From: JAAXHV01 sp965207165
GTDB taxonomy: Bacteria > Pseudomonadota > Gammaproteobacteria > Eutrophobiales > Eutrophobiaceae
DNA: 64,000 bases
Reading direction: 5' to 3'
Assembly (NCBI GenBank): GCA_965207165.1
Contig: OZ242265.1
Location: forward strand, 1,550,001-1,614,000
The notes beneath the pieces were generated by a model. It searched no databases and was not told where the DNA came from. It saw only the letters and a list, made by a program, of their open reading frames with translations. The translations under genes and the position numbers were made by a program. Below, piece by piece: positions 51,695 to 61,899 of the stretch (positions are counted from its first letter, which is position 1; every line of letters begins with the position of its first letter).

Positions 51695-54598
51695 TCACAT
51701 CTCGAAGCTGACCCCGGCAAACCAGTAACGCCCCAGGGCATCGTACAGGCCCGGGAAGGTATTGCCGTTGCCCTGTATGGACGGACCGGCAGCGCTGCCC
51801 GCAATCGGCGGCGCCTTGTCGAACAGGTTGGTAACGCCCGCCCGCACCGTGATATGACCGGTTACCTGCCATAACGCGGCCAAATCGATGTAATCCACGC
51901 CGTGCAGGTCTGTGCGGTCCACCCCCAGGTCATTGACTCCGGAAATATGGCGCCACTTCAGACTTGCGCCGACTGACCAGGGCGTGGTCCAGGTAACGCG
52001 CAAGCTGTTCTTCAGATCGGGCGTCGGAGAGCCGCAGGACCCCCCCCAATACCCGGCACAGGTTTCCGTGGGCGCCCCTGCAAGCTCTTTCTGGTCCCAG
52101 GTGTCGATATAGGCCGTAACGTTGTTGAAGTCAAGACTGCCCCAACCGCCCAGGTCGGCAACGTAATCGAGGATGATGTCGTAACCCCTGACTTCCTCGA
52201 TAGCGAGATTGTCCTGCAGCGCCACGATATGACCGCTGGCGCCGAGAGCGGAACCGATCCAGATATCACCGGCCCTGCCGCGCCTCACCGAGTCACACAG
52301 AGCCAGGTTGCCGTCCAGGCACTGGTTCAGGATAAACTCCGGATTCAGCCCGTTAATTCCCTGTTCAATCCTGATGGAGTAGTAGTCCACCGTGACGTCC
52401 AGTCCCTCGGCAAAGTCCGGTGAGAGTGCAATCCCTACCGACCAGGTGTCGGCCTGTTCCGGGGCGAGGTCCGGATTGCCGCCCTGCAGGAAGTTGTACT
52501 GGCCCGCCGGCGAGTGCGGGACATTGCCGAACTGAGCCGCGCTAACGCCGGAACGGGCACATTCATCAAAGGTGCGGCCGGCATGTGTGACCCCGTCGGT
52601 AACCGGTCCTCCACAGGGATCCGAGGCCATGTCAAACAGGTTGAACCCCTGGGGAATAAACAACTCGTGCACGTTGGCGCCGCGGATGGCGCGCTGAAAG
52701 CTGCCGCGTAGTTTCACCTGGCGATGCATCTCCCAGCCCGCCCGGGCGGCAAAGGTGTCAGCCGTCTCGCCGTAGTCATAGTCGGAGAAGCGGTAGCCCA
52801 GGTCCAGGGTGACGTCTTCGGCAAGCCGGGCGCCTTCGATCAAGGGAATGGATGCTTCCAGGAAAAACTCCAGCACGTTGTAGCCGCCGCGCACCGGCTG
52901 TACCGCGCCGCCCTGCCCTGCGCCATCACCGCTGCGGAAACCTTCATCCGGGTTGAAGTCCAGGTTTTCCTCCCGGTATTCAGCACCGATAACTATGTCT
53001 GCGCCGCTATCCGCAAGCGGCGATTTCAACCCGTATCCACCCAGGTTGCCGGACACATAGCCGGAAGCGATAAACTGGTCGACGTCACCTTCCGAAGACA
53101 GTGGAATCACGAGATAGTCGAGCATTTCCGGGGTGACCGCACCGGCCCGGAAAACATTCCAGGGCACGCAGTCGGGGTCGGTACCTTCAAGCGCGGAGCG
53201 GCAAACGATATTGCCGGCCGCATCCTTCACTGCATCGAGCGCCCTGCCGATACGGGTGATCGAGAGGTCGTTCATGTAGGCGGTATCCACGCTGACCTCG
53301 TCGTACTGGACAAAAGCATCGTAACGCCAGTTGTCATCAAACTCTCCGCGCAGCCCCAGAACACCACGCAGGCTGGTGTGCTGCAAATCCTGCCGGCGGT
53401 TGCCGCCTTCGACATTTCGCCGTCCGAGGTAGACTGTCTGTAGATCCTCCTGGGTCAACCCGAAGCGGCCGCAAACGGCATTGAACTGCTGTTCGGACAA
53501 GAAGGCATTGCCGCAGTGGAGGGTATTGGTGATAAAGAAAGCGCCTGAAGGCGCGATCTGGGAGACCGATTGATCATCCATGTACATCAACTCGGTATAG
53601 ATTTCGGCGGCGGCATTCACCTCGAAATGGGCCAGCGCACCAAAACTGTAGCGTTCGTCGGGACGTTGGAAGTAGTTGAAAGGGCCGTAGTTGAACAGTT
53701 CCCCCTGGCGCGGCACGAACTGATCACCGTCGACAACATAGTCAAAAGCCGGGCCGCCCACGCCAAAATTGGTAAAGCGCCCCTGGGGAATGGTCGATGA
53801 ACCGAAACAGGTGGTCAGGTCATTGCTGAGAGAGCAGGAACTGTAATCCCGGTCTGCCTGCAGCACCTTCCCGATGTCGCGGTATGTCGCATACACGGTG
53901 ACGTTGCCGCGTCCTTCGGCGAAGTCGGCGCCGGCCACCACTGACAGGTTTGACATGTTGCCATCGCTGTTGGAACCATCTGCGCTCGCATAACCGGAAT
54001 CCCTGACGATGCCCTGCCACCTGTCGTTGTCGTTGACATGGTTGTACTGGCTGAACTGGTAGCTGACCTGAACTCCCTCGAAATCATCGCGCAGGCGGAA
54101 ATTGACCACACCGGCTACCGCGTCGGAGCCATAGGCGGCAGAAGCGCCGCCGGTCAGCACGTCGACCGTCTCTATCAGCGCCCCGGGGATCTGGTTGATA
54201 TCGGCGCCGTAGGACAACGGGGACCCGGCCGGCATTCGGCGGCCGTTTATCAGCGCAAGCGTCCGTTCAGGACCCAGGTTACGCAGGTCGATCGTGGCCG
54301 TGCCGGTTGCGCCGTTTGACTGGCCGGAACTTTGCCTGACGTAAACCTGGGGCAGGGTACGCAGCATGTCCTCCACCCGAACCGTCCCCTGGTATAACAG
54401 TTCTTCCGCTTCTACCTGTGTCACCGGGCTGGAACTGACCAGGTTGGTCTTGAGGATGCGGGAACCGGTCACGAGGATCTCCTCTATAACCTGGTCCGTA
54501 CCGGATTCCTGGGCATTCAGGCCGGCGCCCGGCGCCAGCGCCAGCATCATGCAAAGTGCCGGGACTTTTTTGGACAACGGGTATTGTTGGCGTTTCAT
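51695..54598 (-). CDS. TonB-dependent outer-membrane receptor
   Basis: A 967-residue receptor with a signal peptide, a TonB-box-like EEILVTGSR, a plug (IDLRNLGPERTLALINGRR, GGASAAYGSDAVAGVVNF) and a long C-terminal barrel ending SFEM. Start ATG at 54598 gives a better signal peptide (KRQQYPLSKKVPALCMMLALAPGAG) than 54658, but the ribosome-binding site is weak. Imports an unknown large or scarce substrate (siderophore, oligosaccharide or metabolite). Downstream of a molybdoenzyme gene by 70 nt. Confidence 0.9.
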   Translation of the reverse strand: MKRQQYPLSKKVPALCMMLALAPGAGLNAQESGTDQVIEEILVTGSRILKTNLVSSSPVTQVEAEELLYQGTVRVEDMLRTLPQVYVRQSSGQSNGATGTATIDLRNLGPERTLALINGRRMPAGSPLSYGADINQIPGALIETVDVLTGGASAAYGSDAVAGVVNFRLRDDFEGVQVSYQFSQYNHVNDNDRWQGIVRDSGYASADGSNSDGNMSNLSVVAGADFAEGRGNVTVYATYRDIGKVLQADRDYSSCSLSNDLTTCFGSSTIPQGRFTNFGVGGPAFDYVVDGDQFVPRQGELFNYGPFNYFQRPDERYSFGALAHFEVNAAAEIYTELMYMDDQSVSQIAPSGAFFITNTLHCGNAFLSEQQFNAVCGRFGLTQEDLQTVYLGRRNVEGGNRRQDLQHTSLRGVLGLRGEFDDNWRYDAFVQYDEVSVDTAYMNDLSITRIGRALDAVKDAAGNIVCRSALEGTDPDCVPWNVFRAGAVTPEMLDYLVIPLSSEGDVDQFIASGYVSGNLGGYGLKSPLADSGADIVIGAEYREENLDFNPDEGFRSGDGAGQGGAVQPVRGGYNVLEFFLEASIPLIEGARLAEDVTLDLGYRFSDYDYGETADTFAARAGWEMHRQVKLRGSFQRAIRGANVHELFIPQGFNLFDMASDPCGGPVTDGVTHAGRTFDECARSGVSAAQFGNVPHSPAGQYNFLQGGNPDLAPEQADTWSVGIALSPDFAEGLDVTVDYYSIRIEQGINGLNPEFILNQCLDGNLALCDSVRRGRAGDIWIGSALGASGHIVALQDNLAIEEVRGYDIILDYVADLGGWGSLDFNNVTAYIDTWDQKELAGAPTETCAGYWGGSCGSPTPDLKNSLRVTWTTPWSVGASLKWRHISGVNDLGVDRTDLHGVDYIDLAALWQVTGHITVRAGVTNLFDKAPPIAGSAAGPSIQGNGNTFPGLYDALGRYWFAGVSFEM

Positions 54599-54667
54599 TG
54601 ACTTAAGAACACTCCCGGCCCATTTCCATCGATTCGTCCAGGCCGCAAGGTAACGCATCCGGCAATA

Positions 54668-56713
54668 CTACCCTGCTGATACCTCGACCCTGGCATCAAA
54701 GGCAGCCTGTCCGGTACTGAAGGGAAACATGTTGACGGCGCTGTCCGGGATGCAACTGGCCCCGGAGGTCAGGTTGTTGAAACCCGGCCAGCCGTCGTGC
54801 ATGTACACGGTACCCGGCGGCACGTCGTCCGTTACCCTGGCCAGGGCGTCGCATTCCCCGCGCTCGTTGTGAATCCTGATCGGCGCGCCATCCGTCAGGC
54901 CGCGCGCCGCGGCATCCCCGGGTGATATCCATAAAGTCGGCCCTTTCTCCAACCGCTTAATCGAGGGCAGTGCGCGCCCATGGTCGTAGAACGCGTGAAA
55001 ATGCGTCAGCATCCTGCCGTTGCGCAGTTCCAGCGGGAACCCGGAAGCAGGACGGGCCTGGTAATCCGGCAGCGCCGGCAACCCGTGTTCGGCCGCGCGT
55101 TCCGAATAAAACTCGATCTTGCCCGACGGCGTTGCGTAGCGGTGATCGATATGCGCAACGTGGGATATATTCAATTCGCCGATACCCCCCTGTGCGCGCA
55201 GGGAAGCAACGCTGGCGTGGCCGGTACACGGGTGATCCAGCACCGCATCAATGTGGCCGTTGTCGGACTCCCAGGGATAGAAGTCAGCGATCTCAAGCCG
55301 CTGCGCCAGGTCCCTGAGCAGGGTTGTCATGGAACGGGCCTCGCCCGCCGGCGGCAGGGCCTGGTCCATAAGGTACAGGTGGGTATGCGTGCCTTTTACT
55401 CCCGTATCTTCCAGCCAGGCCGTAGCCGGCAACATGATATCCGCGTAGCGCCTGGCCATGTCATTCATGAACAGGTCATGGCAGACGATCAGGTCCATCT
55501 GCGCCAGGCCCTGCTCCATGCGTTGTGCATCGGCATACGACGACAACATGTTGGTGCCCAGCATCAGGAAGGCGCGTACGCGGCCTGCTACTATGGCATC
55601 CAGAATGGTCGACATCTGGTTGGGGATATAATCGCCCGGCGGGCGCGCCTCGAAGTTCAGGATATGCTGCGTGGCAAATCCATGGGATTGCGCGGCATGC
55701 CGCGGACCCAGGCCGGCGCCGGGTTTCCCCGATTTACCCGTGAGGGGCGGCAGACAGGATACCGCGCGGCTTGCCTGCCAGCCATGCCGGTCCTTGTACA
55801 TGGAACTGCCTCCGAGCAGGATCATTGCCTTTTCCGTATCAGCGTAATCATTTGCAAGACGGCCGATACGTCCTGCATCGATACCGGTTATCGCTGCGGC
55901 CCATTCCGGTGTAAGGCCCTGAACATGCTCGCTTAATTGTGCAAAGCCGATTGTGTGGTTCTCGATAAAATCCTGGTCTTGCTTATTCCCGCTAATGACT
56001 ACGTGCATCATGGCGAGCGCCAATGCCGCGTCCGTCCCCGGCTTGATTATAAGATACTCGTCCGCCAGGCGGCATGCTTCCGTCACACGCACGTCGATTA
56101 CAACCACCCTGGCGCCGCGCCGTTTGGCTGCAGTAATATGCCTGCCCGTATTCGGCTGGCTCGCAATGTTGGCGCCCCAGAGAATGATCAGGTCCGAGTG
56201 CCTGCCCATGTCTTCCTTGGTGTTGGCCTCCAGGTTGCCGGTCAGGCCCAGGCCGAAGCCGCCCAGTCCCCAGCAGATCATGCACGGGTCCCACCACTGG
56301 CAGCCGTACATATTGCCGAACCTCAGCGCCAGTTCGGCGTGGACGAACGTGCCGAAGTCGTTGGCCAGCGCGCCGTGTCCGGGCCAAAGACCCACGGCTT
56401 CCCTGCCGACAGCCCGGAAACCGGCGACGATACGGTCCAGTGCCTCGTCCCAGCTTATCCTGCGCCAGTCGTCGCTGCCGCGCGTGTCGCGCACCATGGG
56501 ATATAACAGACGCTCCGGGTTATCTATGATCTCTCCGGCAGCCTGACCCCGTACGCAGAGAAACCCCTGACTGTCCGGGTTTTCCTTGTCACCTTTTACG
56601 CCAACCAGCCGATCATCCTCCACGGTGGCCAGCATCCCGCACAGCGTGGGATGGCAATTCATAGGGCACATGGTGCGGATGGTACGGCGTGTATTCGAGT
56701 TGTTGTCACTCAT
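54668..56713 (-). CDS. Molybdopterin oxidoreductase, formate-dehydrogenase-like
   Basis: A 681-residue member of the DMSO-reductase superfamily. The N-terminal 4Fe-4S site is CPMNCHPTLC...FLCVRG, and the likely molybdenum-ligand Cys lies in DPCMICWGLGG near residue 140. ATG at 56713; an in-frame TTG nine bases earlier is possible. No Tat signal is visible, so probably cytoplasmic. Separate iron-sulfur or membrane subunits are not encoded nearby, which is unusual for an energy-conserving enzyme. Confidence 0.85.
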   Translation of the reverse strand: MSDNNSNTRRTIRTMCPMNCHPTLCGMLATVEDDRLVGVKGDKENPDSQGFLCVRGQAAGEIIDNPERLLYPMVRDTRGSDDWRRISWDEALDRIVAGFRAVGREAVGLWPGHGALANDFGTFVHAELALRFGNMYGCQWWDPCMICWGLGGFGLGLTGNLEANTKEDMGRHSDLIILWGANIASQPNTGRHITAAKRRGARVVVIDVRVTEACRLADEYLIIKPGTDAALALAMMHVVISGNKQDQDFIENHTIGFAQLSEHVQGLTPEWAAAITGIDAGRIGRLANDYADTEKAMILLGGSSMYKDRHGWQASRAVSCLPPLTGKSGKPGAGLGPRHAAQSHGFATQHILNFEARPPGDYIPNQMSTILDAIVAGRVRAFLMLGTNMLSSYADAQRMEQGLAQMDLIVCHDLFMNDMARRYADIMLPATAWLEDTGVKGTHTHLYLMDQALPPAGEARSMTTLLRDLAQRLEIADFYPWESDNGHIDAVLDHPCTGHASVASLRAQGGIGELNISHVAHIDHRYATPSGKIEFYSERAAEHGLPALPDYQARPASGFPLELRNGRMLTHFHAFYDHGRALPSIKRLEKGPTLWISPGDAAARGLTDGAPIRIHNERGECDALARVTDDVPPGTVYMHDGWPGFNNLTSGASCIPDSAVNMFPFSTGQAAFDARVEVSAG

Positions 56714-56746
56714 TGCTGTCAACCATGTATAGACAATGGCAACGGT

Positions 56747-57379
56747 TCACTTCACCTGCAGCAGATAAGAGGATTGCGGAATGGTATAGCCTTTTACTAC
56801 CGTTTCGGTTGTCTCCAGAAATTCCACCTCACACCACGGTTGGTACAAGGACCTGACTTCATCGTCATAGACCGGATGGGGCGGCGGGCTGAATAGCTCT
56901 TCTTCATGGGCCAGGGTAAGCATCAGGGTCTTGGCAGGCGGTTGCAGCAGGGCTTTCAGCTTACCCACATACCGGATACGCATTGCGGGGGGTAACGCAA
57001 TCAAAGAACCGCGGTCAAAAACCGCCGCAACGTCGTGCAGCAAGGCGGGCGTTAATGAAAAAAAATCCCCGCACAAAATCTGAATGCGATCCGACTGGTA
57101 GCGGGCAAACGGCCCGACTCTATCCTGCGCGACATCCAGATCGTGTTCTTTGAAAAATGACTGTACCGCGAATTCACTCAACTCAACTCCCAGAACATCA
57201 TAACCCTGCTGCGCCAGCCACAACATATCCTTTGTTTTACCGCACAACGGTAGAAACACCCGGGCAGCAGCCGGAAGGTCAAGTCTGTGCCAATGCCTGA
57301 GCAACGGCGGGTTGTAATCTTCCTGGTGGAAGCCGAGGTCACCGATTTCCCACCTCTCATGCCAGAATTCATGCTCCAT
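56747..57379 (-). CDS. tpm: Thiopurine S-methyltransferase
   Basis: A 210-residue SAM-dependent methyltransferase of bacterial TPMT type: starts EFWHERWE, with RVFLPLCGKTKDM, GVELSEFAV and AVFDRGSLIALP. In pseudomonads it methylates selenium and tellurium oxyanions. Lies 24 nt upstream of the molybdoenzyme in the same direction. Confidence 0.93.
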   Translation of the reverse strand: MEHEFWHERWEIGDLGFHQEDYNPPLLRHWHRLDLPAAARVFLPLCGKTKDMLWLAQQGYDVLGVELSEFAVQSFFKEHDLDVAQDRVGPFARYQSDRIQILCGDFFSLTPALLHDVAAVFDRGSLIALPPAMRIRYVGKLKALLQPPAKTLMLTLAHEEELFSPPPHPVYDDEVRSLYQPWCEVEFLETTETVVKGYTIPQSSYLLQVK

Positions 57380-57433
57380 AGTCCCGGATTATACCAACCC
57401 CGGTTGGATATAACAGAGTTTCCTGTCATCCCG

Positions 57434-60400
57434 CTACCACGGCAGGCTGGTGTGCAGCATCAGGACATACTCCGGCGGGGTGTGGCCGTCCTCGCGGCGT
57501 TCGCCGTCCAGGCTCAGGCTGAGTTGCCGGCCCAGGGTGTAGCGCCAGCCCAGGCGCAGGGTGCGGCTCGCGCCGGTCCACTCCATGCCGGAATACGGCG
57601 TCAGGATGCCGTAGGTCCACGGCACGTCCATCCCGTAACCCAACTCGGCGCTGAGACGCCCCTGTGCGGATGGGTCGTGCTGCGGGGCAATGCCTGCAGT
57701 GGTCTGCCGCTGCCACAGCGCCTGAGCACCCGACTCGGCCAGGCCCCAACCGGAGTCAAGGCGCAGCGCCAGTCCCCGGCCCAGTCGGCCCGGGTCCAGG
57801 GACAGGCTGCCGCCCACCCCCCATTCCTCGTAGCCGCCGTCCTCGTGGGCCAGCAGGGCGCGGGCCTTGGTCTCGACCGTGAGGCCCAGCAACGCATCCG
57901 CATAACGCAGTCCGCCGCCCAGTTCCATCCCGAAACCGGTCTCGGCATCGCCGTCGTCATAGCGCATGCCCAATTCAAAGGAGGGTGAGAGCATGGCGTC
58001 ATTGGCCATTACCCGCTGGTGGCGGCCGGCGAGCAGCAGGCGTATCCGGCTGACCTCGGCGCCGGCGTCCCGCATGCCGTCCGTCTCATCCGAGGACGAG
58101 CGCACCCATAAGGCATCCGTCTTCAGGGCCAGTTCCGTGCTTGCGCTCGCATATACCACTCCGCGCAGGCCCAGGGCGCCCATGGCCATCTGCATGTCCG
58201 TCTCAATGGCCTGCTGTGCGGCGCCGGAGTCAGACTGAAGTCCGACCCCTGTTCCGGCAGGCTCGCCGGGGACAGAATTCAATTCTGTCCCTGTTTGTGT
58301 CAACCTGAGATTGCCTGTGCCATACCCCAGCGTGCCCCACACCGACAGCCTCTCCGTCAGCGCATAGCGCAGGTACGGGTTCACGGTGACAAGCGTGCTG
58401 TCCAGGTCCCCGGTCCCGGCGTTGCGGGTGGACGTGTATGACCCGTTCCCGTCGTGGTAGGCCAGCGCCACACCGGCCAGCCAGCGGTTGCGGGCATAGT
58501 CCACACCCAATAAGCCGGTCAGTACGTCGCCGTTGATGTTGACGCCGGTGTCCTGGCCGCTGAACTGGGTTAGCGCACCGCGACCCCACAGGGACCAGTG
58601 GCCGGGTGACTCCGGAACTGCGGTGATAGTCTCGACGGGTTCCTGCCCCCGCTCAAGGCCTGCAGGGGGCGATCCCGACAGGGACAGGTCGAAACTGCTA
58701 CCGGAAAGGAACCGGCGCGTGTCTGACTGCAAGTTGCTGTTCGTCAGCAGATTCCATATGGCGTGCTCCAGCGGCGTGGCTTCCGAAGTTTGGCCTTCCT
58801 GTGCGTCCTGCCGGGATTGACTCGGCATCCACCGGGATACTGTGTCGTCCGTTCGGCGGGCCGTAGTTTCACCGGATTCCGGCGTGCGCGGGAATGACGA
58901 ACCAGGATCCATGGCCTGACCACCCAGGGTCAAGCGGTTGTCAGCGCGTCCCGCCTCGTCAAAACGGCTGTTCAGCATATCCACCACGTGTGAGGCACTG
59001 GTGCGTCCGAAGCGGCTCAGCCAGCCCTGCGGCAGCGGGTCCGAGTTATGGATGGTTCCCGTCGCCTCGTCGTCTTCCAGGTACGCCCCGGCGTAGCTGG
59101 TCAGCCGTAATGTAACGGTCTCACCGTCATCGTCGATCGGATCGTCGAGAGTAACTACCGTTACCGTCTTCGCCGTTTCGCCGGGGGCGAAAGTGAGCGT
59201 GCCGTTCACAGCGCTGTAGTCTTCGCCTGCCGTAGCCGTGCCGTCCTCGGTGCGGTAGCTCACCAATACCTGCCGTTCCGAGGCTCTGCTCAGCGTCACC
59301 CGGAACGCCAGTTGCGCGCCCTCCTGTGCCGTCGCATCCGCTACACTCAGCATCGCTCCCTGAGGGTTGTTCACCGGCGAGACCCTGGCAAACGGATTCG
59401 CCAATAACACGTCTACGCTACCCGCATTGCGGATCGTGCCGCCGTTCATGGCCAGACTGTGCCGCAATACCTGCAACTCGTCGAATGTCCCGTCCGTCGT
59501 CGTAGTCCGGTATTCGAACACGATATCTTTCGTTCCCGAACCGGCTGTGTACGTCGCAGTGCGATAGACTGATGAGTCGTTATTAACCAGAGCCAGGCCC
59601 AGGCTCGGCGTGCCGCCTGCCGTGTCCACGGTCACCGTCTCGGTGAACGTCAGCGTCACACGGATCGTGTCGCCAGACATGTAATACCCGTCCGCGCCCG
59701 TGCCCGTGATATCTACCCGGCCATTCGCATAAGGCCGCGTTACATCGCCCGCAGAGATGCACCGCACGCCCACGATCTCATCGGCTTTGCAGTTGTGCAC
59801 ACCGATGGCATCCCGCGCCCGCCTGCCGTTCGCTAGCGGGCAGTCGAGCAGGCTCGACTCGTTGCCGGCGCATAACATGTCATCCAGCCAGACGGGACCG
59901 GGACCTGCGCCGAAGTGCGAGCTCCGGAACCGGCCTGCGTAAGGCTCGGAGCGCTCGTAGCCCAGCGCCCGGCAGGCCACGTCCGCGTCATCGTCGGTCC
60001 AGTAGTCGTCGCACACCGTGCCCCAGCTTGCGGGGGTGTTGTCGCCGGTGTCGTCGTCAGCGCAGATCTCCACGCGTCCTTCTTGCTCATCGCTGCCGTC
60101 CATCAACCGTACCGATCCCTCGGAACCGGCGCAGCGCTCGCCTATCGGCGTGGCGTTCTCCACCGGGTGGTCATTCAGGGGTTCTGCCTCGTTGCCTGCC
60201 GCGTCGATGATGGGGTTGAGTTCGGAACCCTCCTGCCTGGCATAGCTGAACGTCACCGTATCACCTGCGGATACGGTTACAGGCAGTCCCAGGGTCAGAG
60301 TGTTGCCGCCTGCGGCAACGGCTGCCTGTCCAGGCCGGACTTCGCCGTTCACCGACACCGAGAAAACGCCTGGAGACACCCCGCGCTCGGCCAGCGGCTC

Positions 60401-61837
60401 TGCGAAGGTCAGTGTCAACCGGTTCTCGTCCACCACTGCCGATTCCAGCGCCGGCGGGGTCAGGTCCACCTTCAGTTCACGGATCATTTCCGGGGCAACG
60501 GACCTGTGCGGTCCGCTTGCGTTCACTGTTACGGATACGCCTGGTTCGCTGATGTATTCCGCATCCGGCGGCACGCTCACCGACCAGATTCCGGTTGCGT
60601 CCGCGGCCCCAGTCAACGTCTCGTCGCCGATCTCTACTGTGACCGTTATCGCGGACTCTCCCCCCATCTCATCGATCTCGGCATCGCCGGCCAGGGTAAA
60701 TCCGTCCGCCTTCTCCCGGATGTTCACCACGCCGTCAGACGCTATGGGGCCCAGGCTCAGGCTGATCGGACCTCCCTGGCGGGTCACGTTGACCGTGTAG
60801 ACCCGCTTATTGCCGTTTTCCGCCTCCACCTGCACCTTGAATATGTTCTCGCCCACCACGAGCGCGACCTGGAAGCCTTCCGTGTCCGGGTCCATGTCCG
60901 TGATATGCAGTCCCTTGCCGTTCATGAACTTGAGTCCTGCGCCTGGATGGTTGGCGCTGGCGTCCAGCGTGATGCTCGTTACGTCTCTTGGTACGAGTGT
61001 GGTGTAGTCCGTCTTATCGGCGCCAAAAGCCGGGTCGAGTTCGACCGTTCCGCCGTCGGAGTCAGTCAACGTCAGCCCGCTCAGAGTAGCATCACCGCTG
61101 GGCGGTTGCGTGATAATACCGTTGACCCGAATCATCAATGAAAACCTTCCCGCCGGGGCGGTGTAAACGGATCCGACAAGATTGTAATAGGTGTCCTCGA
61201 TGGACCAGTCGGACTGGCTGTCGGGATCTTCGCGGCCGATTTGGGTTCCGCCCAGGTACCAGTTATCGCTGATGGAAAGTACGACGGCATACTCGGTCCC
61301 GGCGCTCAGGACAGTCCCTGCCGGCGCCGAAAAAACGTTATTTCCGACAACGATGGAGTCCGGGTTGCCCAGGTCGGCGAGTTTGTCGCCGGGTTCGCCG
61401 GAATCCATCCTGTGCAGGCTTGCCGAGATATGGCTCGCCGAGGCGGACCGCCTGGTGAAATACAACTCCACGGAATTCAGCACGTACCCAAGGGCGTTGT
61501 TGCCCGTGGTAAATGCCTGGTAGGCGCCCTGCTGCCTGAGAATAAAGGTATCCCGACCCTGTCCGATATTGGATACGAGCGTCTGTTCGGTCTGCGCCTG
61601 CGCCGGGGCCGTGATGCCTGCCATGGAGACAGCGCATAACAGTGCAAGCGCAGCAGGACGCATGCAGGCGGACAGCAGACGGGCAAACTGACCCGTCACT
61701 CCGGCGAAGCATGTCCCCGCATGCTGTAAGCGGGGAGCCGGAATCCGGTGAGCCAAACCATTCGCCGTACGGTACAGGTTTGTGGACAGTTCAGGGTTAA
61801 TGCGGAGGGACAGCAAGTAAATTTGCGGGGTTCTCAT
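57434..61837 (-). CDS. Giant autotransporter-like surface protein with SRCR and Calx-beta domains
   Basis: About 1467 residues. In order: extended signal region (1-80), beta-sandwich (about 85-245), cadherin-like beta-sandwich (about 250-360), Ig-like and SwmB-like domains (about 365-560), SRCR domain (about 572-693), further beta-domain, Calx-beta (about 829-936), disordered linker, C-terminal 12-strand-like barrel (about 1079-1467) ending LPW. The ATG at 61837 has GGGAG 9 nt upstream. The SRCR part contains the canonical TVCDDYW, ACRALGY, WLDDMLCAGNES, LLDCP, HNC and VRC cysteines. Probably an adhesin or defence-related surface protein. Confidence 0.85.
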   Translation of the reverse strand: MRTPQIYLLSLRINPELSTNLYRTANGLAHRIPAPRLQHAGTCFAGVTGQFARLLSACMRPAALALLCAVSMAGITAPAQAQTEQTLVSNIGQGRDTFILRQQGAYQAFTTGNNALGYVLNSVELYFTRRSASASHISASLHRMDSGEPGDKLADLGNPDSIVVGNNVFSAPAGTVLSAGTEYAVVLSISDNWYLGGTQIGREDPDSQSDWSIEDTYYNLVGSVYTAPAGRFSLMIRVNGIITQPPSGDATLSGLTLTDSDGGTVELDPAFGADKTDYTTLVPRDVTSITLDASANHPGAGLKFMNGKGLHITDMDPDTEGFQVALVVGENIFKVQVEAENGNKRVYTVNVTRQGGPISLSLGPIASDGVVNIREKADGFTLAGDAEIDEMGGESAITVTVEIGDETLTGAADATGIWSVSVPPDAEYISEPGVSVTVNASGPHRSVAPEMIRELKVDLTPPALESAVVDENRLTLTFAEPLAERGVSPGVFSVSVNGEVRPGQAAVAAGGNTLTLGLPVTVSAGDTVTFSYARQEGSELNPIIDAAGNEAEPLNDHPVENATPIGERCAGSEGSVRLMDGSDEQEGRVEICADDDTGDNTPASWGTVCDDYWTDDDADVACRALGYERSEPYAGRFRSSHFGAGPGPVWLDDMLCAGNESSLLDCPLANGRRARDAIGVHNCKADEIVGVRCISAGDVTRPYANGRVDITGTGADGYYMSGDTIRVTLTFTETVTVDTAGGTPSLGLALVNNDSSVYRTATYTAGSGTKDIVFEYRTTTTDGTFDELQVLRHSLAMNGGTIRNAGSVDVLLANPFARVSPVNNPQGAMLSVADATAQEGAQLAFRVTLSRASERQVLVSYRTEDGTATAGEDYSAVNGTLTFAPGETAKTVTVVTLDDPIDDDGETVTLRLTSYAGAYLEDDEATGTIHNSDPLPQGWLSRFGRTSASHVVDMLNSRFDEAGRADNRLTLGGQAMDPGSSFPRTPESGETTARRTDDTVSRWMPSQSRQDAQEGQTSEATPLEHAIWNLLTNSNLQSDTRRFLSGSSFDLSLSGSPPAGLERGQEPVETITAVPESPGHWSLWGRGALTQFSGQDTGVNINGDVLTGLLGVDYARNRWLAGVALAYHDGNGSYTSTRNAGTGDLDSTLVTVNPYLRYALTERLSVWGTLGYGTGNLRLTQTGTELNSVPGEPAGTGVGLQSDSGAAQQAIETDMQMAMGALGLRGVVYASASTELALKTDALWVRSSSDETDGMRDAGAEVSRIRLLLAGRHQRVMANDAMLSPSFELGMRYDDGDAETGFGMELGGGLRYADALLGLTVETKARALLAHEDGGYEEWGVGGSLSLDPGRLGRGLALRLDSGWGLAESGAQALWQRQTTAGIAPQHDPSAQGRLSAELGYGMDVPWTYGILTPYSGMEWTGASRTLRLGWRYTLGRQLSLSLDGERREDGHTPPEYVLMLHTSLPW
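57613..58351 (-). repeat. Direct repeat with 62079-62817 (739 bp, no difference seen)
   Basis: This barrel-coding segment is base-for-base the same as 62079-62817 at an offset of 4466 bp, as far as I can compare by eye. Similarity continues on both sides with scattered changes, from about 57480 to 58720. It marks a recent duplication or gene conversion. Confidence 0.9.
58269..58291. repeat. REP-like palindrome inside a gene, copy 5
   Basis: GGGACAGAATT-C-AATTCTGTCCC, a 23-bp perfect palindrome with one central base. It lies inside the barrel region and encodes the ELNSVPGEP stretch, probably an extracellular loop. Variant (CAG in place of CGG) of the intergenic family. Confidence 0.75.
58872..58899. 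repeat. Short 28-bp repeat in the linker of surface protein 1
   Basis: Begins CCGGATTCC and ends GGAATGACG like the 55-bp repeats at 61694 and 63359, but with a shorter interior. It lies in the linker between the Calx-beta domain and the barrel, in the same place as the 55-bp copy of the next gene. Confidence 0.7.
61694..61748 (-). repeat. 55-bp repeat in the leader of surface protein 1
   Basis: On the minus strand it runs from CCGGATTCCGG to GGAGTGACG and matches 49 of 55 bases with the plus-strand copy at 63359. Its translated frame gives HRIPAPRLQHAGTCFAGVTG, as usual for read-through of such repeats, inside the extended signal region. Confidence 0.75.
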
Positions 61838-61899
61838 AACATTCGCTCCCTGTGATTGCATCTATCGATTAGGCTTGCGAGGTAATGTGGAAGGTTCCC

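Noticed and set aside
61661..61663. Internal ATG as the start of surface protein 1 (giving a short, classical signal peptide)
   Set aside because: No ribosome-binding site there, while the ATG at 61837 has GGGAG at good spacing; extended signal peptides are common in autotransporters. Not excluded.
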